Origin: Leclercia sp. S52
GTDB lineage: Bacteria; Pseudomonadota; Gammaproteobacteria; Enterobacterales; Enterobacteriaceae
Direction of reading: 5' to 3'
NCBI RefSeq assembly: GCF_039727615.1
Contig: NZ_CP152474.1
Coordinates: 1,116,001-1,180,000, forward strand
Length of the DNA stretch: 64,000 nt
In this document: piece after piece, positions 48,995 to 58,147 of the stretch
How positions within the stretch are numbered: position 1 is the stretch's first letter
Layout of the letters: each line of letters begins with the position of its first letter
The notes under the pieces: model-generated
Seen by the model: only the letters and a program-made list of their open reading frames with translations
What the model was told of the DNA's origin: nothing
The model's database searches: none
Program-made: the position numbers and the translations under genes

Positions 48995-50923
48995 TGCCTG
49001 AACTCGGTAACGCCCTGCTGTGTCTGGCCCTGGGCGTGGCGCTCCTGCTCTCTCTCTACCCGCTGTGGGGCGTGGCGCGGGGCGATCGGCAGATGATGGC
49101 CTCGGCCAGGCTGTTCGCCTGGCTGCTGTTTATGCTGGTGATGGGCGCGTTTATCGTGCTGATCCATGCCTTCGTGGTGAATGACTTTTCGGTGACTTAT
49201 GTCGCCAGCAACTCCAACACCCAGCTGCCGGTCTGGTATCGCGTGGCGGCTACCTGGGGTGCCCACGAGGGCTCTTTGCTGCTGTGGGTGCTGCTCATGA
49301 GCGGCTGGACCTTCGCCGTGGCGCTGTGCAGCCAGCGGATGCCGTTGGAGATCGTGGCGCGCGTGCTGGCGGTGATGGGGATGGTCAGCGTCGGCTTCCT
49401 GCTGTTTATTCTCTTCACCTCCAACCCTTTTGCCCGCACCCTTCCGGACTTCCCGATTGAGGGGCGCGACCTCAATCCGCTCCTGCAGGATCCGGGCCTG
49501 ATCCTGCATCCGCCGCTGCTCTATATGGGCTACGTCGGCTTCTCGGTGGCCTTTGCTTTTGCCATCGCCGCCCTGCTGAGCGGGCGTCTGGACAGCACCT
49601 TTGCCCGCTTTGCCCGCCCCCTGGACACTGGCGGCGTGGGTCTGCCTTACCCTGGGGATCGTGCTCGGCTCCGCGTGGGCCTATTACGAGCTGGGCTGGG
49701 GCGGCTGGTGGTTCTGGGATCCGGTCGAGAACGCCTCGTTTATGCCGTGGCTGGTGGGCACCGCCCTGATGCACTCCCTGGCGGTCTCCGAGCAGCGCGC
49801 CAGTTTCAAAGCCTGGTCGCTGCTGCTCTCCATCTGCGCCTTTTCCCTGTGCCTGCTGGGCACCTTCCTTGTGCGCTCCGGGGTGCTGGTCTCGGTGCAT
49901 GCCTTCGCCTCCGATCCGGCGCGCGGGATGTTTATCCTCGCCTTTATGGTGCTGGTGATCGGCGGCTCGCTGCTGCTGTTTGCCACCCGCGGGCACAGGG
50001 TGCGCTCCCGGGTGAACAATGCCCTCTGGTCCCGCGAATCGCTGCTGCTCGGCAACAACGTTCTGCTGCTCACCGCCATGCTGGTGGTGCTGCTGGGCAC
50101 CCTGCTGCCGCTGGTGCATAAGCAGCTGGGGCTGGGCAGTATTTCCATTGGAGAGCCGTTCTTCAATACGATGTTCAGCTGGCTGATGGCGCCCTTTGCG
50201 CTGCTGGTGGGGATCGGGCCGCTGGTGCGCTGGGGCCGCGACAGGCCGCGTAAGCTCCGCGGTCTGCTGGCGATCGCCCTGGTGAGCACCCTCGCGCTCT
50301 CACTGCTGCTGCCATGGTTGTTCGGCAACCGGATTGTCGCCATGACGGTGGTCGGGCTGGCGATGGCATGTTGGGTCTTTGTGCTGGCGCTGGCCGAAGT
50401 GGCGCTGCGCGTCTCCCGTGGGGCGAAGCTGACCCTCAGCTATGGCGGGATGGTCGCCGGGCACCTCGGGCTGGCGGTCACCCTCGTCGGGATCGCCTTC
50501 AGCCAGAACTACAGCGTCGAGCGGGACGTGCGCATGAAGGCGGGGGATAGCATTGAAATTCATGATTATCGCTTCACCTTCCGCGACGTAAAAGACATTA
50601 CCGGGCCGAACTACCGGGGCGGCGTGGCGACGATTGGCGTGACGCGCAACGGTAAAGTCGAAGCAGTGTTGCAGGCGGAAAAACGCTTCTACAACAGCGC
50701 CCGTTCCATGATGACCGAAGCGGCGATTGATGGCGGCATCACCCGCGACCTGTATGCCGCTCTCGGGGAGGAGCTGGATAATGGCGCCTGGGCCGTGCGT
50801 CTCTATTACAAACCTTTTGTCCGCTGGATCTGGGCCGGGGGATTACTGATGGCGCTGGGCGGGCTGCTGTGCCTGGGCGATCCGCGCTACCGCAGGCACA
50901 ACAAGGCATCGGAGGCCGTATGA
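48991..50923 (+). CDS. ccmF: Cytochrome c heme lyase subunit CcmF, +1 shift in a C5 tract
   Basis: Large inner-membrane heme lyase subunit attaching heme to apocytochrome c. The ATG at 48991 starts [20 protein letters not shown]. The frame breaks at C5 (49617-49621); with four Cs it reads [20 protein letters not shown] and continues to 50923 (643 residues; E. coli 647). WWD motif: [20 protein letters not shown]. Conserved His in [14 protein letters not shown] and [10 protein letters not shown]. The remainder is undamaged. Confidence 0.92.
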
Positions 50924-51477
50924 AGCGCAACATCCTGTTAGTGCCCTTCGTTATTTTTCTGCTGATTGCGGCGGCTCTGCTGTGGCAGCTGGCGCGCAAC
51001 GCTGAGGGCGACGATCCGACGACGCTGGAGTCGGCCCTGATCGGCAAACCGGTGCCTGGCTTCCGTCTGGAGTCGCTCGATAACCCCGGCCAGTATTATC
51101 AGGCCGACGTCCTGACCCAGGGCAAACCGGTGCTGCTCAACGTCTGGGCGACCTGGTGCCCGACCTGTCGGGCCGAGCATCAGTACCTGAACCAGCTATC
51201 CGCGCAGGGGATCCGGGTGGTGGGCATGAACTACAAAGACGATCGCCAGAAAGCCACCGCCTGGCTGAACGAACTCGGCAACCCGTACGCGCTGAGCCTG
51301 TTTGATGGCGACGGCATGCTGGGGCTGGATCTGGGGGTCTACGGCGCGCCCGAAACCTTCCTGATCGACGGAAAAGGGATCGTTCGCTATCGCCATGCGG
51401 GGGCGCTGACCGCCCAGGTCTGGCAGAGTGAGATCAAACCGCTGTGGGATCGCTACAGCAAGGAGGCCGCACAATGA
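50920..51477 (+). CDS. ccmG: Thiol:disulfide interchange protein CcmG (DsbE)
   Basis: Membrane-anchored periplasmic thioredoxin that keeps apocytochrome CxxCH thiols reduced. The ATG at 50920 overlaps the ccmF stop; 185 residues, as in E. coli. One N-terminal helix (ILLVPFVIFLLIAAALLWQL), active site NVWATWCPTCRAEHQYL, and cis-Pro region GVYGAPETFLID. Confidence 0.97.
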   Translation: MKRNILLVPFVIFLLIAAALLWQLARNAEGDDPTTLESALIGKPVPGFRLESLDNPGQYYQADVLTQGKPVLLNVWATWCPTCRAEHQYLNQLSAQGIRVVGMNYKDDRQKATAWLNELGNPYALSLFDGDGMLGLDLGVYGAPETFLIDGKGIVRYRHAGALTAQVWQSEIKPLWDRYSKEAAQ

Positions 51478-52511
51478 GATTTTTACTGGCCATGCTGATG
51501 CTGGTAGTCGCCGGGTCGGCGCTGGCCACCATTGACGTGATGCCCTTTAAGGATGAAGCCCAGGAGCAGCAGTTCCGCCAGCTGACGGAGCAGCTGCGCT
51601 GCCCAAAATGCCAGAACAACAGCATCGCGGATTCCAATTCCATGATTGCCGTCGACCTGCGGTATAAGGTCTACGCCCTGATACAGGAGGGGAAAAGCAA
51701 TAAAGAGATCGTGGAGTATATGGTGGCGCGCTACGGCAGTTTCGTCACCTACGATCCGCCTTTGACCCCGCTGACCATTCTGCTGTGGCTCCTGCCGCTG
51801 GCCGCCATTGGCGCGGGGGGCTGGGTGATTTATGCCCGCTCACGTCATCGGGTGCGGCTGATGCAGGAGAAGGTGACCGACAGCGACGTGCCGCAGGGCA
51901 AACGCGCGGGCATAGGACTTTATGCGCCTGGGGTAGCGATCGCGCTGGCGATCGGGGCGGGGAGCTACTGGCAGACCGGGCACTATCCGCAGGTGAAGGT
52001 CTGGCAGCAGGCGACGGCCCAGACGCCGGTCCTGCTGGAGCGGGCATTAAATCCGCAGGCGCAGCCGCTGAATGAAGAGGAGCTGGCGCGTCTGGCGCTC
52101 GGGCTTCGCACCCGTTTGCAAAGCGATGCCGGGAATGTCGAAGGCTGGATCATGCTGGGCCGTATCGGGATGGCGCTGGGCAATGCCAGGACGGCAACGG
52201 AGGCGTACGCCAACGCTTACCGACGCGCGCCCGACAATAGCGATGCCGCCTTAGGCTACGCTGAAGCCCTGACGCGCTCGACCGATCCGGATGATAACCG
52301 TCTGGGCGGGGAGCTGCTGCGCCAGCTGGTGAAAAGCGATCGTGCCAACGTGCGCGTCCTGAGCATGTTTGCGTTCAATGCCTTTGAGCAGCAGAGATTC
52401 AGTGAGGCGATTGCGGCCTGGGAGAGGATGCTGAAGCTACTTCCTGCCAGTGATACCCGCCGTTCGGTGATTGAGCGCAGTATCCAGCAGGCGAGGGCAG
52501 AGGGGAAATAG
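51474..52511 (+). CDS. ccmH: Cytochrome c biogenesis protein CcmH
   Basis: Heme-lyase partner with two parts: a CcmL-like N-terminal domain with the redox motif LRCPKCQNNSIADSN after a signal peptide (MRFLLAMLMLVVAGSALA), and a C-terminal CcmI-like TPR domain (about 130-345: GWIMLGRIGMALGNARTATE, AFEQQRFSEAIAAWERMLKL). 345 residues (E. coli 350), so the fused E. coli-type protein. Last gene of the operon; the start overlaps ccmG by four bases. Confidence 0.96.
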   Translation: MRFLLAMLMLVVAGSALATIDVMPFKDEAQEQQFRQLTEQLRCPKCQNNSIADSNSMIAVDLRYKVYALIQEGKSNKEIVEYMVARYGSFVTYDPPLTPLTILLWLLPLAAIGAGGWVIYARSRHRVRLMQEKVTDSDVPQGKRAGIGLYAPGVAIALAIGAGSYWQTGHYPQVKVWQQATAQTPVLLERALNPQAQPLNEEELARLALGLRTRLQSDAGNVEGWIMLGRIGMALGNARTATEAYANAYRRAPDNSDAALGYAEALTRSTDPDDNRLGGELLRQLVKSDRANVRVLSMFAFNAFEQQRFSEAIAAWERMLKLLPASDTRRSVIERSIQQARAEGK

Positions 52512-52524
52512 CGCTCCGGCCCGG

Positions 52525-53169
52525 TTACAGGCCGCGCGTCTGCAGGAACAGAATGGTGGCCGCCACCCGCGAGCGCAGGTTCAGCTTGCGCAGCAGGTTG
52601 CGAATATGCACTTTCACCGTCTGCTCGGCAATGTTAAGCGCCGCGGCGATCTGTTTATTCGACAGCCCCTGCGCCAGCTCGTGGAGTACGTCCAGCTCGC
52701 GCTCAGTCAGGACGCTTAACGGATCGGCGGTCACGCCGGAGGTATCCCGCTCCCGCAGATATTCGCTGACGTGCTTGCTGAAGGTTTTCCCGCCTCTGGC
52801 TCCTCGCAGAATGTCCTCCAGTAACTCTTCCGGATCGCTGTCTTTCAGCAGATAACCGTCGGCACCGGCATTGATCAGGGTAGCGATATCGCTGGTGGAA
52901 TCTGAGGCGGTCAGGATGATGATCTGCGCGGTAATGTCGTGCCGACGCAGCGCATTGAGAGTATCGAGCCCGCTCATGCCTTTCATGTTGAGGTCCAGCA
53001 GGATCACATCCGGCTCAAGACGGTTCGCCAGGCCGACGGCGCTCTCCCCATCGCCCGCTTCGGCCACCACCTGAAAGTCGCTGTTCAGCGCCAACAGCTG
53101 ACGAATGCCCCTGCGCATCAGTGGATGATCGTCCACGATAAGTACCTGAAAAGGCGTTACTTCTGCCAT
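52525..53169 (-). CDS. narP: Nitrate/nitrite response regulator NarP
   Basis: Response regulator paired with NarQ; activates nap in E. coli. The ATG at 53169 (MAEVTPFQVLIVDDHPLMRR) gives 214 residues (E. coli 215); the frame to 53394 is an unsupported extension. Receiver Asp pair DDHP, phospho-Asp in VILLDLNMKGMS, Lys in GYLLKDSDPEE. LuxR-type HTH: LTERELDVLHELAQGLSNKQ. Convergent with ccmH, as in E. coli. Confidence 0.96.
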   Translation of the reverse strand: MAEVTPFQVLIVDDHPLMRRGIRQLLALNSDFQVVAEAGDGESAVGLANRLEPDVILLDLNMKGMSGLDTLNALRRHDITAQIIILTASDSTSDIATLINAGADGYLLKDSDPEELLEDILRGARGGKTFSKHVSEYLRERDTSGVTADPLSVLTERELDVLHELAQGLSNKQIAAALNIAEQTVKVHIRNLLRKLNLRSRVAATILFLQTRGL

Positions 53170-53373
53170 ACTCCTCTGTCCCTGTATACTGTGTGGGTTT
53201 TTATGGCGATAGTGTATGCCCCAGGCTGCGGTTTTGCACCGGGTATCGGCCTGAGACTTGAGCCCTTTCTCACTAAGATTTGTCTGACGCTCGCTACCCT
53301 GACCCGCATCTGTATAATACCGACGAACGCGCCGGCAGCGCCCGCGCGGATGTCGGGTGAGTATGAAGAGGGA

Positions 53374-54222
53374 ATGATGTCCGGTATTGCGCATTACTAT
53401 GAACAGCAGCAGGTTAGCAGCCCGCAGCAGGTGGCTTCGCTATCGGCGCAGACGTCCTCTGCCGGGATGACGCAGACCAGCGTACCCGCCTCCTTTCAGC
53501 AGGTCACTAACGCTTCGCAGCCGATCGTCGCCCAGCCAGTAACACACTCATCGCAATCCGCCGATCGCCGCCAGGCAGCAGTTGCCGCCACGCCCGCCTC
53601 CTTTGAACAGTTGGGGCAGTACGCCAGCCTCGAAGGCTGGCGTGAAAATCAACTTGCACTGATGAACCGCTTACCTCAGTACCGAAACAGCCGCTCCGGG
53701 CCCGCGTGGTCGCCCCCCGGAGGCATCCGTGGGATCCGCAATAACAATCCCGGCAATCTGGAGGCCAGCTGGGCCTTCACCTGGCAGGGACAGAACGGCA
53801 CCGACGGCCGGTTCGCCACCTTTGCTTCACCGGAACACGGGATCCGCGCCCTTGGCGTAAACCTGCTTGCCTACCAGCGGCGCGGGCTGGATACCATCAG
53901 TAAAATTATTAACCGCTGGGCGCCGCCGCAGGATAATAACAATACCACCGCGTACATTCAGAACGTCAGTCAGGCCCTCGGTGTCTCACCGACCACCCGG
54001 CTGGATGTGGCCTCACCCGCAATCTTAACCGCGCTGAGCAAGGCCATTATTCATCAGGAGAATGGGAACGTGCCGTTTTCCGATGAGACGATCGCGAACG
54101 GAATATCGTCGGCGCTGGGGATGGCGGCGCTTTCGGACAGCCCAACGCCGGTATTGAAAGTATCAGCTGGCGAGCGCCCGATCCCGGGCAATCATCTGGT
54201 GGATCAGCTCACTGGCCGGTAA
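53374..54222 (+). CDS. Phage-virion-like protein with GIRNNNPGNL motif
   Basis: 282 residues from the ATG at 53374 (the next ATG, 53377, is equally possible) behind AAGAGGG. Residues 1-110 are Gln/Ser/Thr/Ala-rich and probably disordered. The C-terminal domain (about 118-250) has RGIRNNNPGNLEASWAFTWQ, GRFATFASPEHGIRALGVNL and RWAPPQDNNNTTAYIQNVSQ. This pattern occurs in phage structural or virion-associated proteins and is compatible with a lysozyme-like fold. No signal peptide, and no phage genes nearby. Exact function unknown; a secreted or phage-derived peptidoglycan-acting protein is possible. Confidence 0.72.
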   Translation: MMSGIAHYYEQQQVSSPQQVASLSAQTSSAGMTQTSVPASFQQVTNASQPIVAQPVTHSSQSADRRQAAVAATPASFEQLGQYASLEGWRENQLALMNRLPQYRNSRSGPAWSPPGGIRGIRNNNPGNLEASWAFTWQGQNGTDGRFATFASPEHGIRALGVNLLAYQRRGLDTISKIINRWAPPQDNNNTTAYIQNVSQALGVSPTTRLDVASPAILTALSKAIIHQENGNVPFSDETIANGISSALGMAALSDSPTPVLKVSAGERPIPGNHLVDQLTGR

Positions 54223-55021
54223 CGGCTTATAGAAAAAGTACCCCTGCATAAAATCGATGTGCTTACGGCGTAAATAGTCTGCCTGCGCCTGGGTCTCCAC
54301 CCCTTCAGCAATGATCTTCAGGTGCATGTTTTTCGCCAGTTCGATCACGCTGTCCACCAGCCGCGTATCCTCACTCACGCCAATCTGGCTGACAAACAGC
54401 TTATCAATCTTAATGAACTCCGGATTCAGGGCCGAGATATACGACAGATTCGAATAGCCGGTGCCAAAGTCATCCAGCGCCACTGAAATATTGGCCTCGC
54501 GCAGCGCGGCAAACCAGTTACTTAATTGCGGCGTAAAATGCAGCGGATGCCGCTCGGTGATCTCTACCACCACGTGGCTCTGATTGGCAGTGAATTTACT
54601 CAGCATGTCGCGGGTATCACATGCAAAACCGGGATCGAGACAGTTTTGCGCGCTGATGTTGATACAGATATAGGTCCCTACGGGGAAACGGTGGATCTGA
54701 TCCTGCAGATCGGCAATCACCTGCTGCATCAGCAGGTGGGTGAGGGGAACGATCAGGTCATGCTGTTCCGCCAGCGGAATAAAGGCATCGGGGGGACACC
54801 GCGCCGTACAGCGGATGACGCCAGCGGGCCAGCACTTCGATTCCGGCAATCTGGCCGGTGCTGGCATTCATAAAGGGCTGATAGAAGGGCACAATCTGCC
54901 GCTGTGCAATCGCCGTGCGTAGCGCGTTGACTGAGGCGCTAAACCGTCCTGAAAAGTAGCGGGCGAACCTGGCATTCAGGCTGGCCCGCAGTGTGTGTAC
55001 GTTAATCATGGTCAGTTTCAT
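54163..55021 (-). CDS. EAL-domain cyclic-di-GMP phosphodiesterase, +1 shift in a G6 tract
   Basis: Single EAL domain without visible sensor or membrane helix; about 285 residues. ATG at 55021 (MKLTMINVHTLRASLNARFA). The frame breaks at G6 (54790-54795, plus strand); with five it reads HPLYGAVSPDAFIPLAEQHD. The metal and catalytic residues look complete: EVLARW, Asn in CINISAQN, Glu in VVEITERH, DDFGTGYSNL, the Lys of KIDKLFV, and EGVET. It should therefore hydrolyse c-di-GMP if the frame is intact. The 3' end overlaps the convergent virion-like gene by 60 bases, and a chemoreceptor lies upstream on the same strand. Confidence 0.85.
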
Positions 55022-55084
55022 CGCGGCTTGGGTCAGGCAACCGCAAAACCGGCTGCCTGACGGGGCTAGATCACTCGTCTGGTA

Positions 55085-57007
55085 TTAAAACTGCACCCAG
55101 TCGCCCGAATCTTGTGCCGCGGATTTTTTGACCGTGGCTGGCATGACGGTCCGGGCGGCAACGGCCCGCGACGGGGAGGAGTCTGAGACTTTAAAGACGG
55201 CTACAACTTTCTCCAGCTGGACGGCCTGATCCTCCAGCGAACTGGCGGCGGCAGAGGACTCCTCCACCAGGGCGGCGTTCTGCTGGGTAGTGGTGTCCAT
55301 CTCAGCCATCGCCTGCGCGATTTGCGAGATGCCGCGGCTTTGCTCATCGGTTGCTGCCGCAATTTCGCTCATGATGTCGCGAACCTGGGCGACAGAGCCT
55401 TCGATGCGAGACATGGCGTCGCCAGCCCCTTCCACCAGGTTATAGCCAGTGTCGACAAACTCCACCGACTCGCCGATCAGGTTTTCAATCTCCTTCGCGG
55501 ACTGGGCGCTGCGCTGGGCCAGGGTGCGTACCTCGGCGGCGACCACCGCAAAGCCTTTGCCCTGATCCCCGGCGCGCGCGGCTTCTACGGCAGCGTTGAG
55601 TGCCAGGATGTTGGTCTGGAAGGCAATACTGTTAATAACCGTGGTGATCTCAGAGATACGGTGCGAGCTTTGACGCACGTTCTTCATGGTGTCGATCACT
55701 TTCTGCGCAATCTGGCTTCCTTCGGTAGCATTCACCGAGGCTTCCTGGGCCAGCGTGCGCGCGTGTTTGGCGTTCTCGGCGTTCAGCGCCACGGTGGAGG
55801 TCAGCTCTTCCATACTGGCTGCGGTTTCGACCACCGCGGCAGACTGCTGCTCGGTACGCGACGACAGATCCATATTACCGGCGGCAATTTCGGAGGCCGA
55901 ACGTGCCACGCTATCCACGCCGTTACGCACGTCATGAATGATGTTTTTCAGGTTCTCATTCATGGTCGCCACGGCATTCATCAACATACCCGGCTCGTCG
56001 CGGCGGTTGCTGCTGAGAGTCGCGGTGAGATCGCCTTTGGCAATCAGCTCGGCCACGCGCAGGGTTTCGATAAGCGGACGGGTAATGGAATGGGTGATAC
56101 CCAGTGCCAGCAGTACGGCCAACACGATGCCGATTGCAGCTACGGTCGGCATCTGCATCTGCACGCTGCTGACGGTTTCATCCACTTTTTTCTGCTGTCT
56201 GTCGTACATCGCCTGGATGGCGTTGGTCAGGTTGAGCGCTTTGCCGGTTAAGGCGGTGGACAGGTTGGATTGCTCCGTCCAGATGGCGCGGTAATGTTCC
56301 AGCTCACCTTCAATATTGTGCATGTTGTCCAGTGCCGCCTGCAGCATAGGCTTCTGGGCTTCCGGCATGAGCGAGATAAGCTGGGTAATATTGTGTTTAC
56401 CTGCCTCCAGACGACTCTGGATCATCTTCTCCATCTCCGGGGTCGGATGCTGCCGGTAGGCCGTCACCTGAGAGTCAATATCACTCATGGCAAACGCCAC
56501 CTGCGCCGTCAGCAACTCGGTTTCAGGCGATTGCGCGGCGTCCCGGCTCATTCCGGCAACGAGTTCGGCGTTGTCGTTCAGCACCTGAGAGGAGATCTTT
56601 TGCTCGCTGATTTTCTTTTCAGACAAGGCCCGGGTAAAAGGCACCAGCGTCTCGATATAGCTGTTCACCGCGGCTGCGGTGCTGTCCAGCGACGCTTTGC
56701 CGTCCGGCGTCCAGCTAAAGGTATTCAGCGTGGCGAGGGTGTCCTGCATCCTGGCGGTGGCAGCGTTCACATTATCCAGGTACTTCTGATCCAGCGTGTA
56801 CTGGAAATTAGTCCGGTTCAGACGCACTGTGGAGAGGGCATTGAACAGGTTGGTGGTGACGCCATTCTTCGTGACTTTGTCCTGAATATTATTCAGCCCC
56901 AGCAGGCCGGAGGCGAGGATCGCCAGGGTCAGAATCAGCAGTACCGAAAAGCCGAGAAATAATTTTCGGCCGACTTTTAAATTCATAAAGCGATTGATTA
57001 TGCTCAT
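55085..57007 (-). CDS. Methyl-accepting chemotaxis protein
   Basis: Transmembrane chemoreceptor, 640 residues. TM1 about 13-33 (LFLGFSVLLILTLAILASGL), an all-helical periplasmic domain of about 250 residues (helical-bimodular type is plausible), TM2 about 285-305, HAMP, then the signalling domain with hairpin IAFQTNILALNAAVEAARAG and GKGFAVVAAEVRTLAQRSAQ. The last five residues, DWVQF, fit the xWxxF pentapeptide to which CheR/CheB tether. The ligand is unknown. ATG at 57007. Confidence 0.92.
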   Translation of the reverse strand: MSIINRFMNLKVGRKLFLGFSVLLILTLAILASGLLGLNNIQDKVTKNGVTTNLFNALSTVRLNRTNFQYTLDQKYLDNVNAATARMQDTLATLNTFSWTPDGKASLDSTAAAVNSYIETLVPFTRALSEKKISEQKISSQVLNDNAELVAGMSRDAAQSPETELLTAQVAFAMSDIDSQVTAYRQHPTPEMEKMIQSRLEAGKHNITQLISLMPEAQKPMLQAALDNMHNIEGELEHYRAIWTEQSNLSTALTGKALNLTNAIQAMYDRQQKKVDETVSSVQMQMPTVAAIGIVLAVLLALGITHSITRPLIETLRVAELIAKGDLTATLSSNRRDEPGMLMNAVATMNENLKNIIHDVRNGVDSVARSASEIAAGNMDLSSRTEQQSAAVVETAASMEELTSTVALNAENAKHARTLAQEASVNATEGSQIAQKVIDTMKNVRQSSHRISEITTVINSIAFQTNILALNAAVEAARAGDQGKGFAVVAAEVRTLAQRSAQSAKEIENLIGESVEFVDTGYNLVEGAGDAMSRIEGSVAQVRDIMSEIAAATDEQSRGISQIAQAMAEMDTTTQQNAALVEESSAAASSLEDQAVQLEKVVAVFKVSDSSPSRAVAARTVMPATVKKSAAQDSGDWVQF

Positions 57008-57107
57008 AGGTCTTCCACTATCGGTGCATGCCGATAAAAAGTGTTTTTATGCTATTTTTGCCATCATTAGCGGGGATAAAATTCCCTGGTGTTGGTTTTC
57101 AAAATCT

Positions 57108-57140
57108 AAAAAAAAAGCCCCTCGCATTATTGCTCAGGGC
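57108..57140 (-). terminator. Intrinsic terminator of the winged-helix gene
   Basis: Minus-strand GCCCTGAGCAATAATGCGAG then GGGC forms an imperfect stem (one bulged G) ending in nine Ts. It lies 18 bases beyond the stop at 57158 and upstream of the chemoreceptor. Confidence 0.78.
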
Positions 57141-57157
57141 GAATGCCTGGGTTGACA

Positions 57158-57598
57158 TCACTCACTCAGACTATCTGGTTTCTCCCTTGTATTGCCAGGC
57201 TGAGGCGGGAGTTCACTCATCCTGTAATATACTGGTATCACATCCTGATAATTAATCATGTAGCCGCGACCCTTTATGTTGCGGATAAAGTCTGCGGGCA
57301 GCCCCAGCAGACCCAGCTTTTTATTCAGGTTGTTTAATACTTGCCACAGCCGCTGTGAGGAAGGCGATAAGTTATTCTCCTCCCATATTTTATCGAACAG
57401 CTCTTCTTTACTGATCGCGCTGCGGCGACCATGCTCCAGCAGATAGAGAAAAAGCCTGAGCATGGTTTCATTAAAATAGATTGATGCAAACGCTATACTT
57501 TTATCGGTCTGGCTACCGGTGAGCCGATACAGCCTGCGATTAGAAATATCGAAGTGAATCTCATCACCGATCATAAATCCATAGAGTCGATAGCCCAT
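57158..57598 (-). CDS. OmpR/ToxR-type winged-helix DNA-binding protein
   Basis: 146 residues with a winged-helix domain of the Trans_reg_C type at about 15-120 (FNETMLRLFLYLLEHGRRSA, SKEELFDKIWEENNLSPSSQ, ADFIRNIKGRGYMIN). No receiver domain and no membrane helix, so unlike CadC or ToxR it is soluble. The start at 57598 is tentative; an ATG eight codons later is possible. It is divergent from a second winged-helix gene at 58148, across 549 bases. Probably a regulator of an accessory surface function (inference). Confidence 0.78.
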   Translation of the reverse strand: MGYRLYGFMIGDEIHFDISNRRLYRLTGSQTDKSIAFASIYFNETMLRLFLYLLEHGRRSAISKEELFDKIWEENNLSPSSQRLWQVLNNLNKKLGLLGLPADFIRNIKGRGYMINYQDVIPVYYRMSELPPQPGNTREKPDSLSE

Positions 57599-58147
57599 TT
57601 ATTTCATACCTGGATAATTAAATAAAATACCGATCCCGACCTGCACGCCGAACATAAGCCCACACCATTTATGTGGGGGATTATATGGCTGCTATGAATG
57701 CTTTCCAATACACACCCCGGTGCGCTATATGAAAGCGGTTGAGAATCCTTCGGGTGTAGTGCTTTCGTTGCCGTAAACACTATTTTTGGTCTTAAACGCT
57801 GCCTGTTTTGCTGTGGTTTTGCTTTTATCCTGATTTTGCGTGATGAGGCCATGCATCAAGAGGATATGGTGTATTTAAGCGTCACCTTAGCATTTTGCAC
57901 TGATTCGTGAGGGCATGGCGTTTGCCGATCCGCACACCGTTTTTCTGTGCACTCAGAATGCGATGAATGACGAAAAAAGAGGAGTGAAGTTAAATGATTT
58001 ATACTGAATCAGGGGGTGGGCTGTCGCCACGTTTTCCGCTACGGCAGGGGTTTTTTTGACAACTAGCCTGTTGATAAATAATCTAAAAAATCTGAATCAG
58101 AAATTTGATCAGCGTTGTCTATTTTAAAATGAGCCAGTGGGCATGAA
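57599..58147. other. AT-rich divergent regulatory region
   Basis: 549 bases between two divergent winged-helix genes. No convincing gene: an 82-codon frame at 57604-57852 (minus) shows no recognisable sequence. It contains the promoter at 58056-58084 and probably that of the minus-strand gene. Confidence 0.6.
58056..58084 (+). promoter_or_regulatory. Sigma-70-like promoter of the YqeI-like gene
   Basis: TTGACA (58056-58061), a 17-bp spacer, then TAATCT (58079-58084). The -35 is consensus and the spacing ideal; the -10 is fair. It lies 63 bases before the ATG at 58148. Confidence 0.62.

Noticed and set aside
57007..57050. Sigma-28 flagellar promoter before the chemoreceptor
   Set aside because: A GCCGATAA-like octamer exists but on the wrong strand; the minus-strand candidate matches the -35 poorly.
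57604..57852. 82-codon frame on the minus strand between the winged-helix genes
   Set aside because: No ribosome site, no recognisable composition, and it sits in an AT-rich regulatory region.
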